Shown here one piece after another: positions 46,791 through 55,629 of a stretch of DNA of 64,000 nt. The notes beneath the pieces were generated by a model, which saw only the letters and a list, made by a program, of their open reading frames with translations, was not told where the DNA came from and made no database searches. How positions within the stretch are numbered: position 1 is the first letter of the stretch; each line of letters begins with the position of its first letter. Where the stretch lies: positions 372,001 to 436,000 of the forward strand of contig CANTAL010000143.1 of NCBI GenBank assembly GCA_947650365.1, given 5' to 3'. Source of the DNA: Chamaelirium japonicum (lineage: Eukaryota > Streptophyta > Magnoliopsida > Liliales > Melanthiaceae). Made by a program: the position numbers and the translations under genes.

Positions 46791-48582
46791 AATGAATTAG
46801 AATGGATCGTACGAATGAATTAGAATAGATCGTACGAATGAATTAGAATGGATCGTACGAAGGAATTAGAATGGATCGTACGAATGAATTAGAATGGATA
46901 TATTCGTGCAAATGAATTAGAATGGATCGTATGAATGTATTAGAATGGATCATATTAGTGAATTAGAATGGATCGTGCGAATGAATTAGAATGGATTGTA
47001 TGAATGAATTAGAATGGATCGTACGAATGAATTAGAATGGATCAGACGAATTAATTAGAATGGATCGTACGAATGAATTAGAATGGATCGTACGAATGAA
47101 TTAGAATGGATCGTGCTAATGAATTAGAATAGATCGTACGAAAGAATTAGAATGGATCGTACGAAGGAATTAGAATGGATCGTTCGAATGAATTAGAATG
47201 GATATATTCGTGCAAATGAATTAGAATGGATCGTATGAATGTATTAGAATGGATCGTATGAGTGAATTAAAATGGATCGTGTGAAAGAATTAGAATGGAT
47301 CGTATGAATGAATTAGAATGGATCGTGCGAATGAATTCGAATGGATCGTACGAATTCATTCTAATTCATTCATACAATCCATTCTAATTCTTTCACACCA
47401 TCTATTCTGATCCATTCTACGATCCATTCTAATTCATTCGCACAATCCATTCTATTCCATTCGTACGATCCATTCTTACTCATTCGTATGATCCATTCTA
47501 ATTCATTCGCACGAATGTATCCATAATGGATCATACGAATGAGTAAGAATGGATCGTACGAATGAATTAGAATGGATCGTACGAATGAATTATAATGAAT
47601 TAGAATGAATCGTACGAATGAATTAGAATAGATCATAGGAATGAATTAGAATGGATCGTGCAAATGAATTAGAATGGATACATTCGTGCGAATGAATTAG
47701 AATGGATCGTGCGAATGAATTAGAATGGATCGTACGAATGAATTAGAATGGATCTTACGAATCAATTAGAATGGATCGTACGAAGGAATTAGAATGGATC
47801 GTACGAATGAATTAGAATGGATATATTCGTGCAAATGAATTAGAATCGATCATATGAATGTATTAGAATGGATCGTATGAGTGAATTAAAATGGATCGTG
47901 TGAAAGAATGGATCGTACGAATGAATTAGAATGGATCGTACGAATGAATTAGAATGAATTAGAATGAATCGTACGAATGAATTAGAATAGATCATAGGAA
48001 TGAATTAGAATGGATCGTGCAAATGAATTAGAATGGATACATTCGTGCGAATGAATTAGAGTGGATCGTGCGAATGAATTAGAATGGATCGTACGAATGA
48101 ATTAGAATGGATCTTACGAATGAACTAGAATGGATCGTACGAATGAATTAGAATGGATCGTACGAATGAATTAGAATGGATACATTCGTGCGAATGAATT
48201 AGAATGGATCGGACGAATGAATTAGAATGGATCGTACGAATGAATTAGAATGGATCGTACGAATGAATTTGAATGGATCGTTCGAATAAATTATAATAGA
48301 TACATTCGTCCGAATGAATTAGAATGGATCATATGAATGAGTAAGAATGGATCGTACGAATGAAATAGAATAGATTGTACGAATGAATTAGAATGGATCC
48401 TACGAATGAATTAGAATGGATCGTGTGAAAGAATTAGAATGGATTGTATGAATGAATTAGAATGGATCGTATGAATGAATTAGAATGGATCGTATGAATG
48501 AATTAGAATGGATCTTACGAATGAATTAGAATGGATCGTACGAATGAATTAGAATGGATCGTACGAATGAATTAGAATGGAT

Positions 48583-49107
48583 ATGTGGGGGAAAATCTTC
48601 GTGCCGACCCGAAGACCTCGCCTCACCAGTCAATTAAAGTTGATGTGGACGTCGAAGATCATTGATCGATCTGTTGATTGGAGTTATAGCTTTTGATATA
48701 TAAACAGAGAGATGCAATCAGAGAGTGTTGACATGAGAAGTGATCTCGGAGTTCAGCCGAAGCCTACGTCTCCGTGCTATAGGGAGCAACCCGAATTCAC
48801 TAACACTTTTCTCGAAGTAACCTCGACAGGCCGAGTGCTACTGAAGCCTTTTTGATCTCTTCAAAGACAAGAAGATGATCAAGTAGAGGTGAAGGGTGAG
48901 GAGATAGAAATTCCGGAGCTCTGGTTCTGAAAATTAGATCTCAGAGTGGAAATCAGCAATTCTGGATCCTTTTTACATTCGAAGGCTTTGCTATTTATAG
49001 GATTCTCTGGTGGTAAATGGCGATTTCTGCTGCAGTATCTGGGGATCTTCCAGGTAAAGTTGGTGGGCCCTACTACCGTCTTCTGGGGGATTCTGCAGGC
49101 TCTCGGT
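48583..49107. other. Non-satellite junction with LTR-like edge; no gene recognised
   Basis: At 48584 unique sequence starts with TGTGGGGGAAAATC, the TG start expected of an LTR. A TATATAAAC stretch lies about 110 bp further on, near 48699. Together with the transposon-type gene downstream this could be the 5' edge of a large LTR element, but no matching second LTR, primer site or far-end duplication is in the window, so the call stays open. The minus-strand reading of the edge (...CCCCCACA) would fit an LTR end equally well. Nothing else is recognised here. Confidence 0.4.
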
Positions 49108-49313
49108 CCCACCAGGCGGGGCCGGTGGGTCCCGTGGTAGTCCTCATGGGCCCACCAGGCAGGGCCGGTGGGCCCCGTGGTAGTCTTCGTGGGTCCACCA
49201 GGCAGGGCCGGTGGGTCCCGTGGTAGTCTTCGTGGGCCTACCAGGCAGGGCCGGTGGGTCCCGTGGTAGTCTTCGTGGGCCCACCAGGCAGGGCCGGTGG
49301 GTCCCGTAGTAGT
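49108..49313. repeat. GC-rich 43-bp minisatellite (about 4.8 copies)
   Basis: Units start at 49108, 49151, 49194, 49237 and 49280, exactly 43 bp apart. Each contains CCACCAGGCAGGGCCGGTGG followed by GTCCCGTGGTAGTCTTCGTG. The fifth unit is partial. Since 43 is not a multiple of 3, the repeat keeps several frames open and generates spurious open frames, including a 183-codon one on the minus strand (48879-49430). Confidence 0.92.
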
Positions 49314-49465
49314 TGGAAAACTTCTGCCAAAATTTGCACCCACAGTTACCCCCTCCAAGTTAGCTAGAGTTCGTTCTGGCTGGCTTGGATTTGGTGCAAA
49401 AAACAGCAACCCCCTATCTAGAAAAGGCACAAAGAAGCTTGTTGAAATGTTAGTATAAAAAAGAT
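49314..49465. other. Short spacer, no feature recognised
   Basis: This mixed-composition sequence lies between the minisatellite and the first GATCGGTC-type repeats. No promoter, gene or repeat stands out. Confidence 0.6.
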
Positions 49466-50148
49466 CGATCGGTCAATTTTGACCGATCGGTCAATTTTAA
49501 CCGATCGGTCAAATTTGACCGATCGGTTAATTTCAACCGGTCAAGGATTGGGTGATCGGTCAAAAAACATGGTTTTTTGCCAGATCCAGTAGAAATTCGA
49601 CCGATCGGTTGGTTTTAGACGATCGGTCAAGTTTGACTGATCGGCTAAAATCAGCCGGTCAGGTTTTTGGTGATCGGCAAAAAACCTAAGTTTTTTGCCA
49701 GATCCAGTAGAAATTCGACCGATCGGTTGGTTTTAACCGATCAATCAAGTTTGACTGATCGGCTAAAAATCAGCCGGTCAGGTTTTTGGTGATCGGCAAA
49801 AAACCTAAGTTTTTTGCCAGATCGAGTAGAAATTCGACCGATCGGTTGGTTTTAGCCGATCAGTCAAGTTTGACTGATCGGCTAAAATCAGCCGGTCAGG
49901 TTTTTGGTGATCGACAAAAAACCTAAGTTTTTTGCCAGATCGAGTAGAAATTCGACCGATCGGTTGGTTTTAGCCGATCAGTCAAGTTTGACTGATCGGC
50001 TAAAATCAGCCGGTCAGGTTTTTGGTGATCGGCAAAAAACCTAAGTTTTTTGCCAGATCTAGTAGAAATTCGACCGATCGGTTGGTTTTAGCTGATCAGT
50101 CAAGTTTGACTGATCGGCTAAAATCAGCCGGTCAGGTTTTTGGTGATC

Positions 50149-50172
50149 GGCAAAAAACCTAAGTTTTTTGCC
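50149..50172. other. Representative 24-bp inverted repeat in the 118-bp unit
   Basis: GGCAAAAAAC (50149-50158), the spacer CTAA, and GTTTTTTGCC (50163-50172) form a second conserved hairpin per unit. Confidence 0.88.
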
Positions 50173-50439
50173 AGATCCAGTAGAAATTCGACCGATCGGT
50201 TGGTTTTAGCCGATCAGTCAAGTTTGACTGATCGGCTAAAATCAGCCAGTCAGGTTTTTGGTGATTGGCAAAAAACCTAAGTTTTTTGCCAGATCCAGTA
50301 AAAATTCGACCGATCGGTTGGTTTTAGCCGATCAGTCAAGTTTGACTGATCGGCTAAAATCAGCCGGTCAGGTTTTTGGTGATCGGTAAAAAACCTAAGT
50401 TTTTTGCCAGATCGAGTAGAAATTCGACCGATCGGTTGG

Positions 50440-50477
50440 TTTTAGCCGATCAGTCAAGTTTGACTGATCGGCTAAAA
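50440..50477. other. Representative 38-bp inverted repeat in the 118-bp unit
   Basis: The arms TTTTAGCCGATCAGTCAA (50440-50457) and TTGACTGATCGGCTAAAA (50460-50477) are perfectly complementary around GT. The same structure recurs in most units of the array and could form a hairpin in single-stranded DNA or RNA. Confidence 0.9.
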
Positions 50478-51088
50478 TCAGCCGGTCAGGTTTTTGGTGA
50501 TCGGCAAAAAACCTAAGTTTTATGCCAGATCCAGTAGAAATACGACCGATCGGTTGGTTTTAGCTGATCAGTCAAGTTTGACTGATCGGCTAAAATCAAC
50601 CGGTCAGGTTTTTGGTGATCGGCAAAAAACCTAAGTTTCTTGCTAGATCCAGTAGAAATTCGACTGATCGGTTGGTTTTAGCCGATCAGTCAAGTTTGAC
50701 TGATCGGCTAAAATCAGTCGGTCAGGTTTTTGGTGATCGGCAAAAAACCTAAGTTTTTTGCCAGATCCAGTAGAAATTCGACCGATCGGTTGGTTTTAGC
50801 CGATCAGTCAATTTTGACTGATCGGCTAAAATCAGCCGGTCAGGTTTTTGGTGATCGACAAAAAACCTAAGTTTTTTGCCAGATCCAGTAGAAATTCGAC
50901 CGATCGGTTGGTTTTAGCCGATCAGTCAAGTTTGACTGATCGGCTAAAATCAGCCGGTCAGGTTTTTGGTGATCGGTAAAAAACCTAAGTTTTTTTGCCA
51001 GATCCAGTAGAAATTCGACGATCGGTTGGTTTTAGTCGATCAGTCAAGTTTGACTAATCGTTTAAAATAAGCCGATCAAGTCAAAGTT

Positions 51089-51406
51089 TCGAACCTGCAT
51101 CTTCGAGGAAGTGGTATAGCTTGCTCTCTTCCTTTGATCTTTGGCAGAGTCTTGAATATCGATGGAGTTCAAATTTTTCTGTTTTTTCATCTTTGGTCTG
51201 TCTTGGACGGTTTCTCTGAACCGGTGGTCCGGTTCACTCGGACCGGTGGTTTGCTTGGACCTGTGGTCTGACGTTTCGCCTGGTCGCGACTGTTCGCCTG
51301 GTTTTGCGCTTGCTACGGATGGATGCCATGTGTACCTACAAAAACACGCGATTTGATATGGTGAAGACAAGTGTCTTCTCGATTTGCGCGCCTGTTTCAC
51401 CCCGGG
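51089..51406 (+). other. Upstream region of the Transposase_28-like gene
   Basis: No gene is seen here. The stretch has a cluster of CCGGTGG / CCGGTTC motifs near 51220-51250, including the inverted repeat GAACCGG-TGGT-CCGGTTC, and becomes pyrimidine-rich after the TATA box. It may hold proximal promoter elements, but this rests on position only. Confidence 0.4.
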
Positions 51407-51414
51407 TATATAAG
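51407..51414 (+). promoter_or_regulatory. Probable TATA box (TATATAAG)
   Basis: GGGTATATAAGTTTTT lies 111-118 bp before the ATG at 51525, a normal plant spacing that allows a leader of about 80-90 bases. The leader is pyrimidine-rich (CTTTCTCTGTTCTCTTG), as is common for plant 5' leaders. Confidence 0.65.
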
Positions 51415-51524
51415 TTTTTCTTGCTGTCATTTTTGCCTCACGCTTTCAGAAAAATTTTCGAAGTCCAGAGCTTTTGCTTTAGATCTCCCTTTCTCTGTTC
51501 TCTTGTTCTCTCTTGATCGATCGA

Positions 51525-53342
51525 ATGGCCTCCTCCGGCAGTTCAAAGAAGGCAGTGGTTCCATCCAAGAGGAAAGGGAAGGAAATAGCTGAAGAGTCAT
51601 CCCCACCCCCAGGTAGGGGCAAGGGCAAGGCGGTGCTGGTGGAGCTGGGCCAACTGGGCAAGAGGCATCAAGGAGTAGGGTTTGCCTCAGCGCCATCGAG
51701 GCCGGAGCAAATCCCGAAGGTAAAGTTTGTCAAGGGTCCCTTGCTACCTCTAGCTGAAGAGCCATCCTACATCTACAACTCAGGTGGAGAGTTTACTGAC
51801 AAGAAGAGGGCAAAGTGGCAAGGACTGTTGGCCTACTTCTCGGAAGGGAAGATCCGGCCTGCACTGTCTGGGATTCAAGCTGGATTTGGCATTGACAAGC
51901 AAACTGTGTTTGTGAACATCGCCAGCAATGAACAGGTGATGGGGACAGTGGTCTCCCTAGGCCAGATGAACTGCGGGCTTCGTCTTCCGCTGCTACCATT
52001 TGCCGCGAGGCTGCTGAACTCCTCCGGCCTTTGCCCAGGACAAATCACCGGCAACGCCTGGAGGATAATCTACGCCTTCTGCCGTGTAGAGTCCGATTTT
52101 CAGAAGGAGCTGAGGGAGTGCTACTCCAGCATTCCAGATGACGAAGATGCTCGGATCGAACTGGGTTACTTCTTCTTCCACTATCGATGGGTTTCAAGGA
52201 ACGACAGCCCTTTCTTCAACCTCACAGGGGTTTTTGCTCTACGTCCCCTCACCGACACGGTTGCCTCCGATAAGCTGTACACAGAGTGGCCGCTCTTAGT
52301 AGCTGGTGCCTGGACGCCACTCTCAGTGCCCGAGACTCCTCGCGCTGAGGTCAACAAGGGGATCAAACTGTATTTCGCAGTAGGAGAGTTGGCGTGGCCT
52401 TCGGAGAGGGTTGGGGCCATCGACAACCTGTTTCTCGAGTTGACTTGCGGTACCAGGTCCTGGAAGCAGTTTTCAAACTGCCCAGTAAGGTATGGTAAGG
52501 CTAATCTTCTCCATCGATCGCAGGCCAGATACGAAGACAATGAGGTCTTGTACTCAAACTACGAGGAGGATCCTCAGTCTGGCAAGATCGTCAGGAAGGT
52601 TAGGATTGAGAAAAAGGCCTATGGTGCAAGGCGTCGATTGCCCACCTCTGAGGAAAAGCTGGTGACGCAGAGGGGTCCAGCGAAGAAGAAGAGGAAGATC
52701 CTCGTCAAGCAGGCTGAAGAAGAGGATCAAGAAAAGAAAGATGAAGATAAAGAAGAAGAGGAGGAAGAAAAAAAGAAGGAAGATGAAGAAGAAGAAGAAG
52801 AGACAGAAAATGGCAGCAATGATAACGGCGGCGACGATGAGGACGAGGAGGATGGGGGTGGTGAGGATGATCTTCCTCCCACCCCCACTGATGGAGACGA
52901 GGGAAACGGGGGTGGTGAGGAAGAAATTCCTCCCACCCCCATTGATGTTGATCAAGAACAGGGGGGTAGTGGGGATGAACTTCCTCCCACCCCCACTGGT
53001 GGTGTAGAAGAGGAAGACTCTCTTCCTATCCTTATTGACGAGGCTAAGGCCCGTCGAATGGAGGGAGTTATGGACGTGGAGAGCGAAGGCCACAAGGTAG
53101 TTCCCGCTTATCACTTCGAGGAGCTGAAGAAGCCGATGCGCTTTAAGATAAAATTGTCAAGGAGTGGTGGGGTTGGAAGCAACCCTACGCCCCTTGATCA
53201 AGTTCCTCCCGAAGTTCCCCGTCTTGAAGGAGCGACAACAAGCGGGGGTATGGAAGTTGAGCAACCCCCACCCCCCTCTCGCTCTCTGGCTGAGGAGGTG
53301 GCTGCTATGGTGGTGGGGCTCGCCCAACCAAGCGAGTGTTAG
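51525..53342 (+). CDS. Transposase_28-like ('putative gypsy type transposon') protein, 5' part, interrupted by a Copia insertion
   Basis: An open frame of about 600 codons. I chose the ATG at 51525 (MASSGSSKK..., ATGG context) because the frame extends upstream only to a TTG. The first 60 residues are basic and Ser/Lys-rich (KRKGKE at 15-20). Residues of about 80-330 form the one globular region; the stretch from GLRLPLLPF (151) through PGQITGNAWR (171-180), FFFHYRW and ending near WPLLVAGAW resembles plant PF04195 proteins, which are tied to Gypsy-like elements. I recognise the family from memory of its motifs, without a search. Then come a basic PAKKKRKIL stretch (385-393, possible nuclear signal), a Glu/Asp/Lys-rich tract (about 398-450) and three 18-residue repeats with PPTP cores. 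The biochemical role of the family is unknown. The Copia LTR starts at 53337 and the frame ends just inside it. Coding beyond the element is listed at 63341. It could be a captured or accessory gene of a large non-autonomous element starting near 48584. Confidence 0.8.
   Translation: MASSGSSKKAVVPSKRKGKEIAEESSPPPGRGKGKAVLVELGQLGKRHQGVGFASAPSRPEQIPKVKFVKGPLLPLAEEPSYIYNSGGEFTDKKRAKWQGLLAYFSEGKIRPALSGIQAGFGIDKQTVFVNIASNEQVMGTVVSLGQMNCGLRLPLLPFAARLLNSSGLCPGQITGNAWRIIYAFCRVESDFQKELRECYSSIPDDEDARIELGYFFFHYRWVSRNDSPFFNLTGVFALRPLTDTVASDKLYTEWPLLVAGAWTPLSVPETPRAEVNKGIKLYFAVGELAWPSERVGAIDNLFLELTCGTRSWKQFSNCPVRYGKANLLHRSQARYEDNEVLYSNYEEDPQSGKIVRKVRIEKKAYGARRRLPTSEEKLVTQRGPAKKKRKILVKQAEEEDQEKKDEDKEEEEEEKKKEDEEEEEETENGSNDNGGDDEDEEDGGGEDDLPPTPTDGDEGNGGGEEEIPPTPIDVDQEQGGSGDELPPTPTGGVEEEDSLPILIDEAKARRMEGVMDVESEGHKVVPAYHFEELKKPMRFKIKLSRSGGVGSNPTPLDQVPPEVPRLEGATTSGGMEVEQPPPPSRSLAEEVAAMVVGLAQPSEC
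52854..53015 (+). repeat. 54-bp coding repeat, three copies
   Basis: Three in-frame 18-codon units encode GGGEDDLPPTPTDGDEGN-like peptides with a constant PPTP core. The preceding 150 bases are an acidic GAA/GAT/AAG-rich tract that also opens long antisense frames without coding meaning. Confidence 0.85.
53332..53336. repeat. Target-site duplication GCGAG, left of the Copia element
   Basis: GCGAG directly precedes TGTTAGAATT and is repeated at 63341-63345 after ATCCAACA. A 5-bp duplication is standard for LTR retrotransposon integration. Confidence 0.93.
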
Positions 53343-55615
53343 AATTGGTGAGGTCTATAGCTCGTAAAAAACCTAGTGTTTAGCTTTGTATGGTTGATAG
53401 TATAGGATTGCGTATTGGTACGTACCTTAGTACGTGTTTTGATTATAGAACAGAGAGCCATGGCTACATGGTAATCCACTTGAGTGGGAGACTCAAGGGA
53501 CTGGTCCCATGTAACCTAAATACGTTCGCAGCTCTGATAAGGGTTGGTCGCCCTATCAGGATAAGCTGTTAGGATGACAGAGCGTAGGTGTCTCCACCAC
53601 GGTCATTACCAGGCACAGTGTCTGTGGCCGAACGGAACCAACACGGTGTACAGATCGATGAGCAGACATCGGTGCACTAAACCGTGTTTCTGCTTAGGGT
53701 AAAACGATCCTAAACCCTGAGGAACCATGTCTGGTGGACTAACCAGTTGTGTGGTGCTTTGGCGCACCAATGTGTGAGGATCCGGATGCAGTGATCCAAA
53801 ACCACGGTGTACTGGGTTACCCGGCTGGCGTTGCATCAGCGTGTCACTCCTGCAGGCTATCCACACCCCTAACGGGAGGTGCGTTCCTTGGTCTGACCTA
53901 CGTCGTATTAAACCCTGGCTAGGTGGTCATCAGTTGGACTGGTGACGGATCCGGTTGCTCGGAAGAGTAATCGGAGGTACGATGTATGTGGTCAACCGGG
54001 AAGGAACCGAGTCATATAAGCACTCGAGTCTGACGGTATTCTCCACTGCTCGAGTTGCATCATGGCACCAAGTGGAGGGACAGCGAGTTTACCATACTAA
54101 GCGGAGAGCAGGGGTATGAGAGAGAACATAGTAAGTCCGAGGGAATTGGAGTGCAGCCTGCGTCGCACTCTGGGTGGCTACGCAGGTTAACTCGGACTCA
54201 GAGGATCGATGGTACACTCGGGTAGTGTGTCGATCGAGTCTGAGTTGGAAGCCATGAACCCTGGTCCCTGAAGGTTCCACCTTATCGACATTATGTACGG
54301 TTCTTATACCATCTCCTCGAAACACAGAACGTAGTTAGAGGAAGCGAAAAGTCCAAGCATACGCTCCGTGAGTGCTTCGCACTAGTGCACGGTAGATGCG
54401 TAGCTACGTGTGTGCACTAAGGGGAAACCCTAGGTTAGTGCAGAGACGCATGTAGCAATTCCTTGCCATAAGTGGACTTTGCCACATGGGTGCGATGCAC
54501 CGGGACATGTTGCGAGTTGACTAGTTGACTTCACTAGGGGCACCCTACGGGAACCTCAGAGAATAGTGAAATCACTGGTGCACTTCACTTATGTGTGCCT
54601 TGCAAAGTCTCGTACACGAGGAACGACCAACTAGTCGCATAAGGGCGTTTTGGTCATACCATGCGCCACTATGCACTAAGGGGGCCGGCCCAAAGTGTTG
54701 AGAGACTGGTCAAGGCCGGCCCCATTAGTTTCAGGAGGTTGTTGCCTCCGATGAAGGGGCCGGTTATGAGGCGCAGAAAACGGGCTGGTTTTGACCGTTT
54801 TCGAAAACAAGGAAAGGATAGAGATAAAGAAGAGATATATAGGGATAAGGTTTGAATCTATCATCCTTATCCATACTGTCCTTATCCATATGAATAGGTC
54901 GGCCCTATATATGAGAAGTAGAGAGAGGGTGCACGAAATTAATAGAGCCATGCAAGCCCTAGGGCTGGCCATGGCATGGGGAAACCCTAGCCGCCCCCTC
55001 TCCTCTCTTCGCATCTCCTCTCTCGTCTCTCTCTCCCTCGCTTGCGCCATTGGATGGCGACTCGTCTTTCTCACGTGGTGTTTTGTAGAAGGAGAAGGCT
55101 CGTTGTATGGAGGCACTCAGAGATCCATCGACGAGGTGCCGTGCATCGTGTGAGATCGGGTGAACTAGAAGGCGTCTCCCGCAACCTTTTGCTGTCCAGA
55201 ATCTGCACAGAAAATCAACGTTGTTTCTGTGATTCCGAGAGCTACAGAAGTCCAAACGACATGAAACTTGTTGAAAAAGTTGCACAGAAAGTTATGGCCG
55301 TCGCACCGAAGCTATGTCGAGCAGATCCGTAGCCCGTCTCCATCGACAAAGAAGAAATTTGTCGCGGTGAAAGATTCCGCACGCAGGTATGACCTCTAAC
55401 AAGTAGATCTAACATAATTAGAACATGCATTCATGCTAGTTTGTTCTTTCGCGTTAGATCATCGTTAGGGGTTCGCGTAGTTGCCATGCTAGATTCATAC
55501 ACGCATATGTAGATCGTTTCGATGAAAATTTTGATATGTAACGCACACCGCTCATGGTCCTCGGACCTTCCCATTGCTTCCGCTGCGGGCCTCTGCCAAG
55601 GATTTACATCCAACA
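53337..55615 (+). repeat. Copia 5' LTR
   Basis: This 2,279-bp LTR runs from TGTTAGAATTGG to ATTTACATCCAACA. It is the near-identical partner of the 3' LTR at 61010-63340, and the two differ in length by 52 bp. Open frames within it are duplicated in the other LTR and resemble no known protein. Confidence 0.95.
54905..54913 (+). promoter_or_regulatory. Possible LTR promoter TATA element (CTATATATG)
   Basis: CTATATATGAGAAG lies about 700 bp before the LTR end, in a position consistent with the U3/R boundary. The identical motif is in the 3' LTR at 62578-62586. It is placed by motif only. Confidence 0.4.
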
Positions 55616-55617
55616 AT

Positions 55618-55629
55618 TGGTATCAGAGC
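55618..55629 (+). other. Copia primer binding site (initiator tRNA-Met)
   Basis: TGGTATCAGAGC begins three bases after the 5' LTR end, complementary to the initiator tRNA-Met 3' end, as is typical of plant Copia elements. Confidence 0.93.

Larger units (their letters stand above)
31846..48582. repeat. 23/28-bp satellite array, right part
   Basis: The same satellite continues past the Cassandra insertion; the first five bases are the GTAAG duplication. Orientation switches lie near 32210 (R to F), 33354, 34187, 35115, 35541, 46790, 47352 and 47524, and the array ends in R orientation. It contains the longest uninverted run in the window, about 11.2 kb in F orientation. It stops sharply at about 48582 after a last AGAATGGAT, where the non-satellite sequence begins. 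No genes are seen. Confidence 0.97.
49466..51088 (+). repeat. Palindrome-rich 118-bp tandem repeat array
   Basis: The landmark AGAAATTCGA recurs at 49591, 49709, 49828, 49946, 50064, 50182, 50300, 50418, 50536, 50654, 50772, 50890 and 51009: 13 landmarks with a mean period of 118 bp. Each unit holds three inverted repeats: the 10-bp palindrome ACCGATCGGT; an 18-bp perfect arm pair (TTTTAGCCGATCAGTCAA and its complement) around a GT spacer; and a 10-bp arm pair (GGCAAAAAAC / GTTTTTTGCC) around CTAA. The left end (49466-49590) is a divergent unit rich in GACCGATCGGTC; the right end is degraded. Units are nearly identical, so homogenisation is recent. The array ends about 320 bp before a TATA box, so it lies in the upstream or leader region of the downstream gene. 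No protein is encoded. Confidence 0.93.

Noticed and set aside
47370-47636. 88-codon minus-strand open frame encoding repeated FVRSILIH-like peptides
   Set aside because: It is the satellite monomer read in translation. The composition repeats with the DNA period and there is no promoter or recognisable domain.
1-48582. CRISPR array, because of short regular repeats
   Set aside because: There are no unique spacers; the repeats abut each other and both orientations occur. The window is clearly eukaryotic.
1-48582. Relation to human satellite II/III, which is also rich in CATTC
   Set aside because: Shared ATTC-type pentamers in simple AT-rich satellites arise easily by chance. The 23-bp register and CGTACG core are not shared, and the context is plant.
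1-48582. Orientation flips as pure assembly error
   Set aside because: Not excluded without reads, but recurrence of the same junction classes with shared flanking variants, and duplication of whole mosaics, argue for real structure.
48879-49430. 183-codon minus-strand open frame as a gene
   Set aside because: It is held open by the 43-bp minisatellite; the non-repetitive ends match no known family and there is no independent start or promoter evidence.
51513-51524. Upstream TTG start adding four residues to the large open frame
   Set aside because: This is a plant nuclear gene. The ATG at 51525 followed by GCC is the sensible start.
52554-53114. 186-codon minus-strand frame antisense to the acidic tract
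   Set aside because: It is a shadow of the GAA/GAT-rich coding strand. The Phe/Leu-rich translation is what antisense acidic codons produce.
53606-55153. Open frames of 60-146 codons inside the Copia LTRs, present in both LTRs
   Set aside because: They are duplicated only because the LTRs are duplicated. None resembles a known protein and several overlap on opposite strands.
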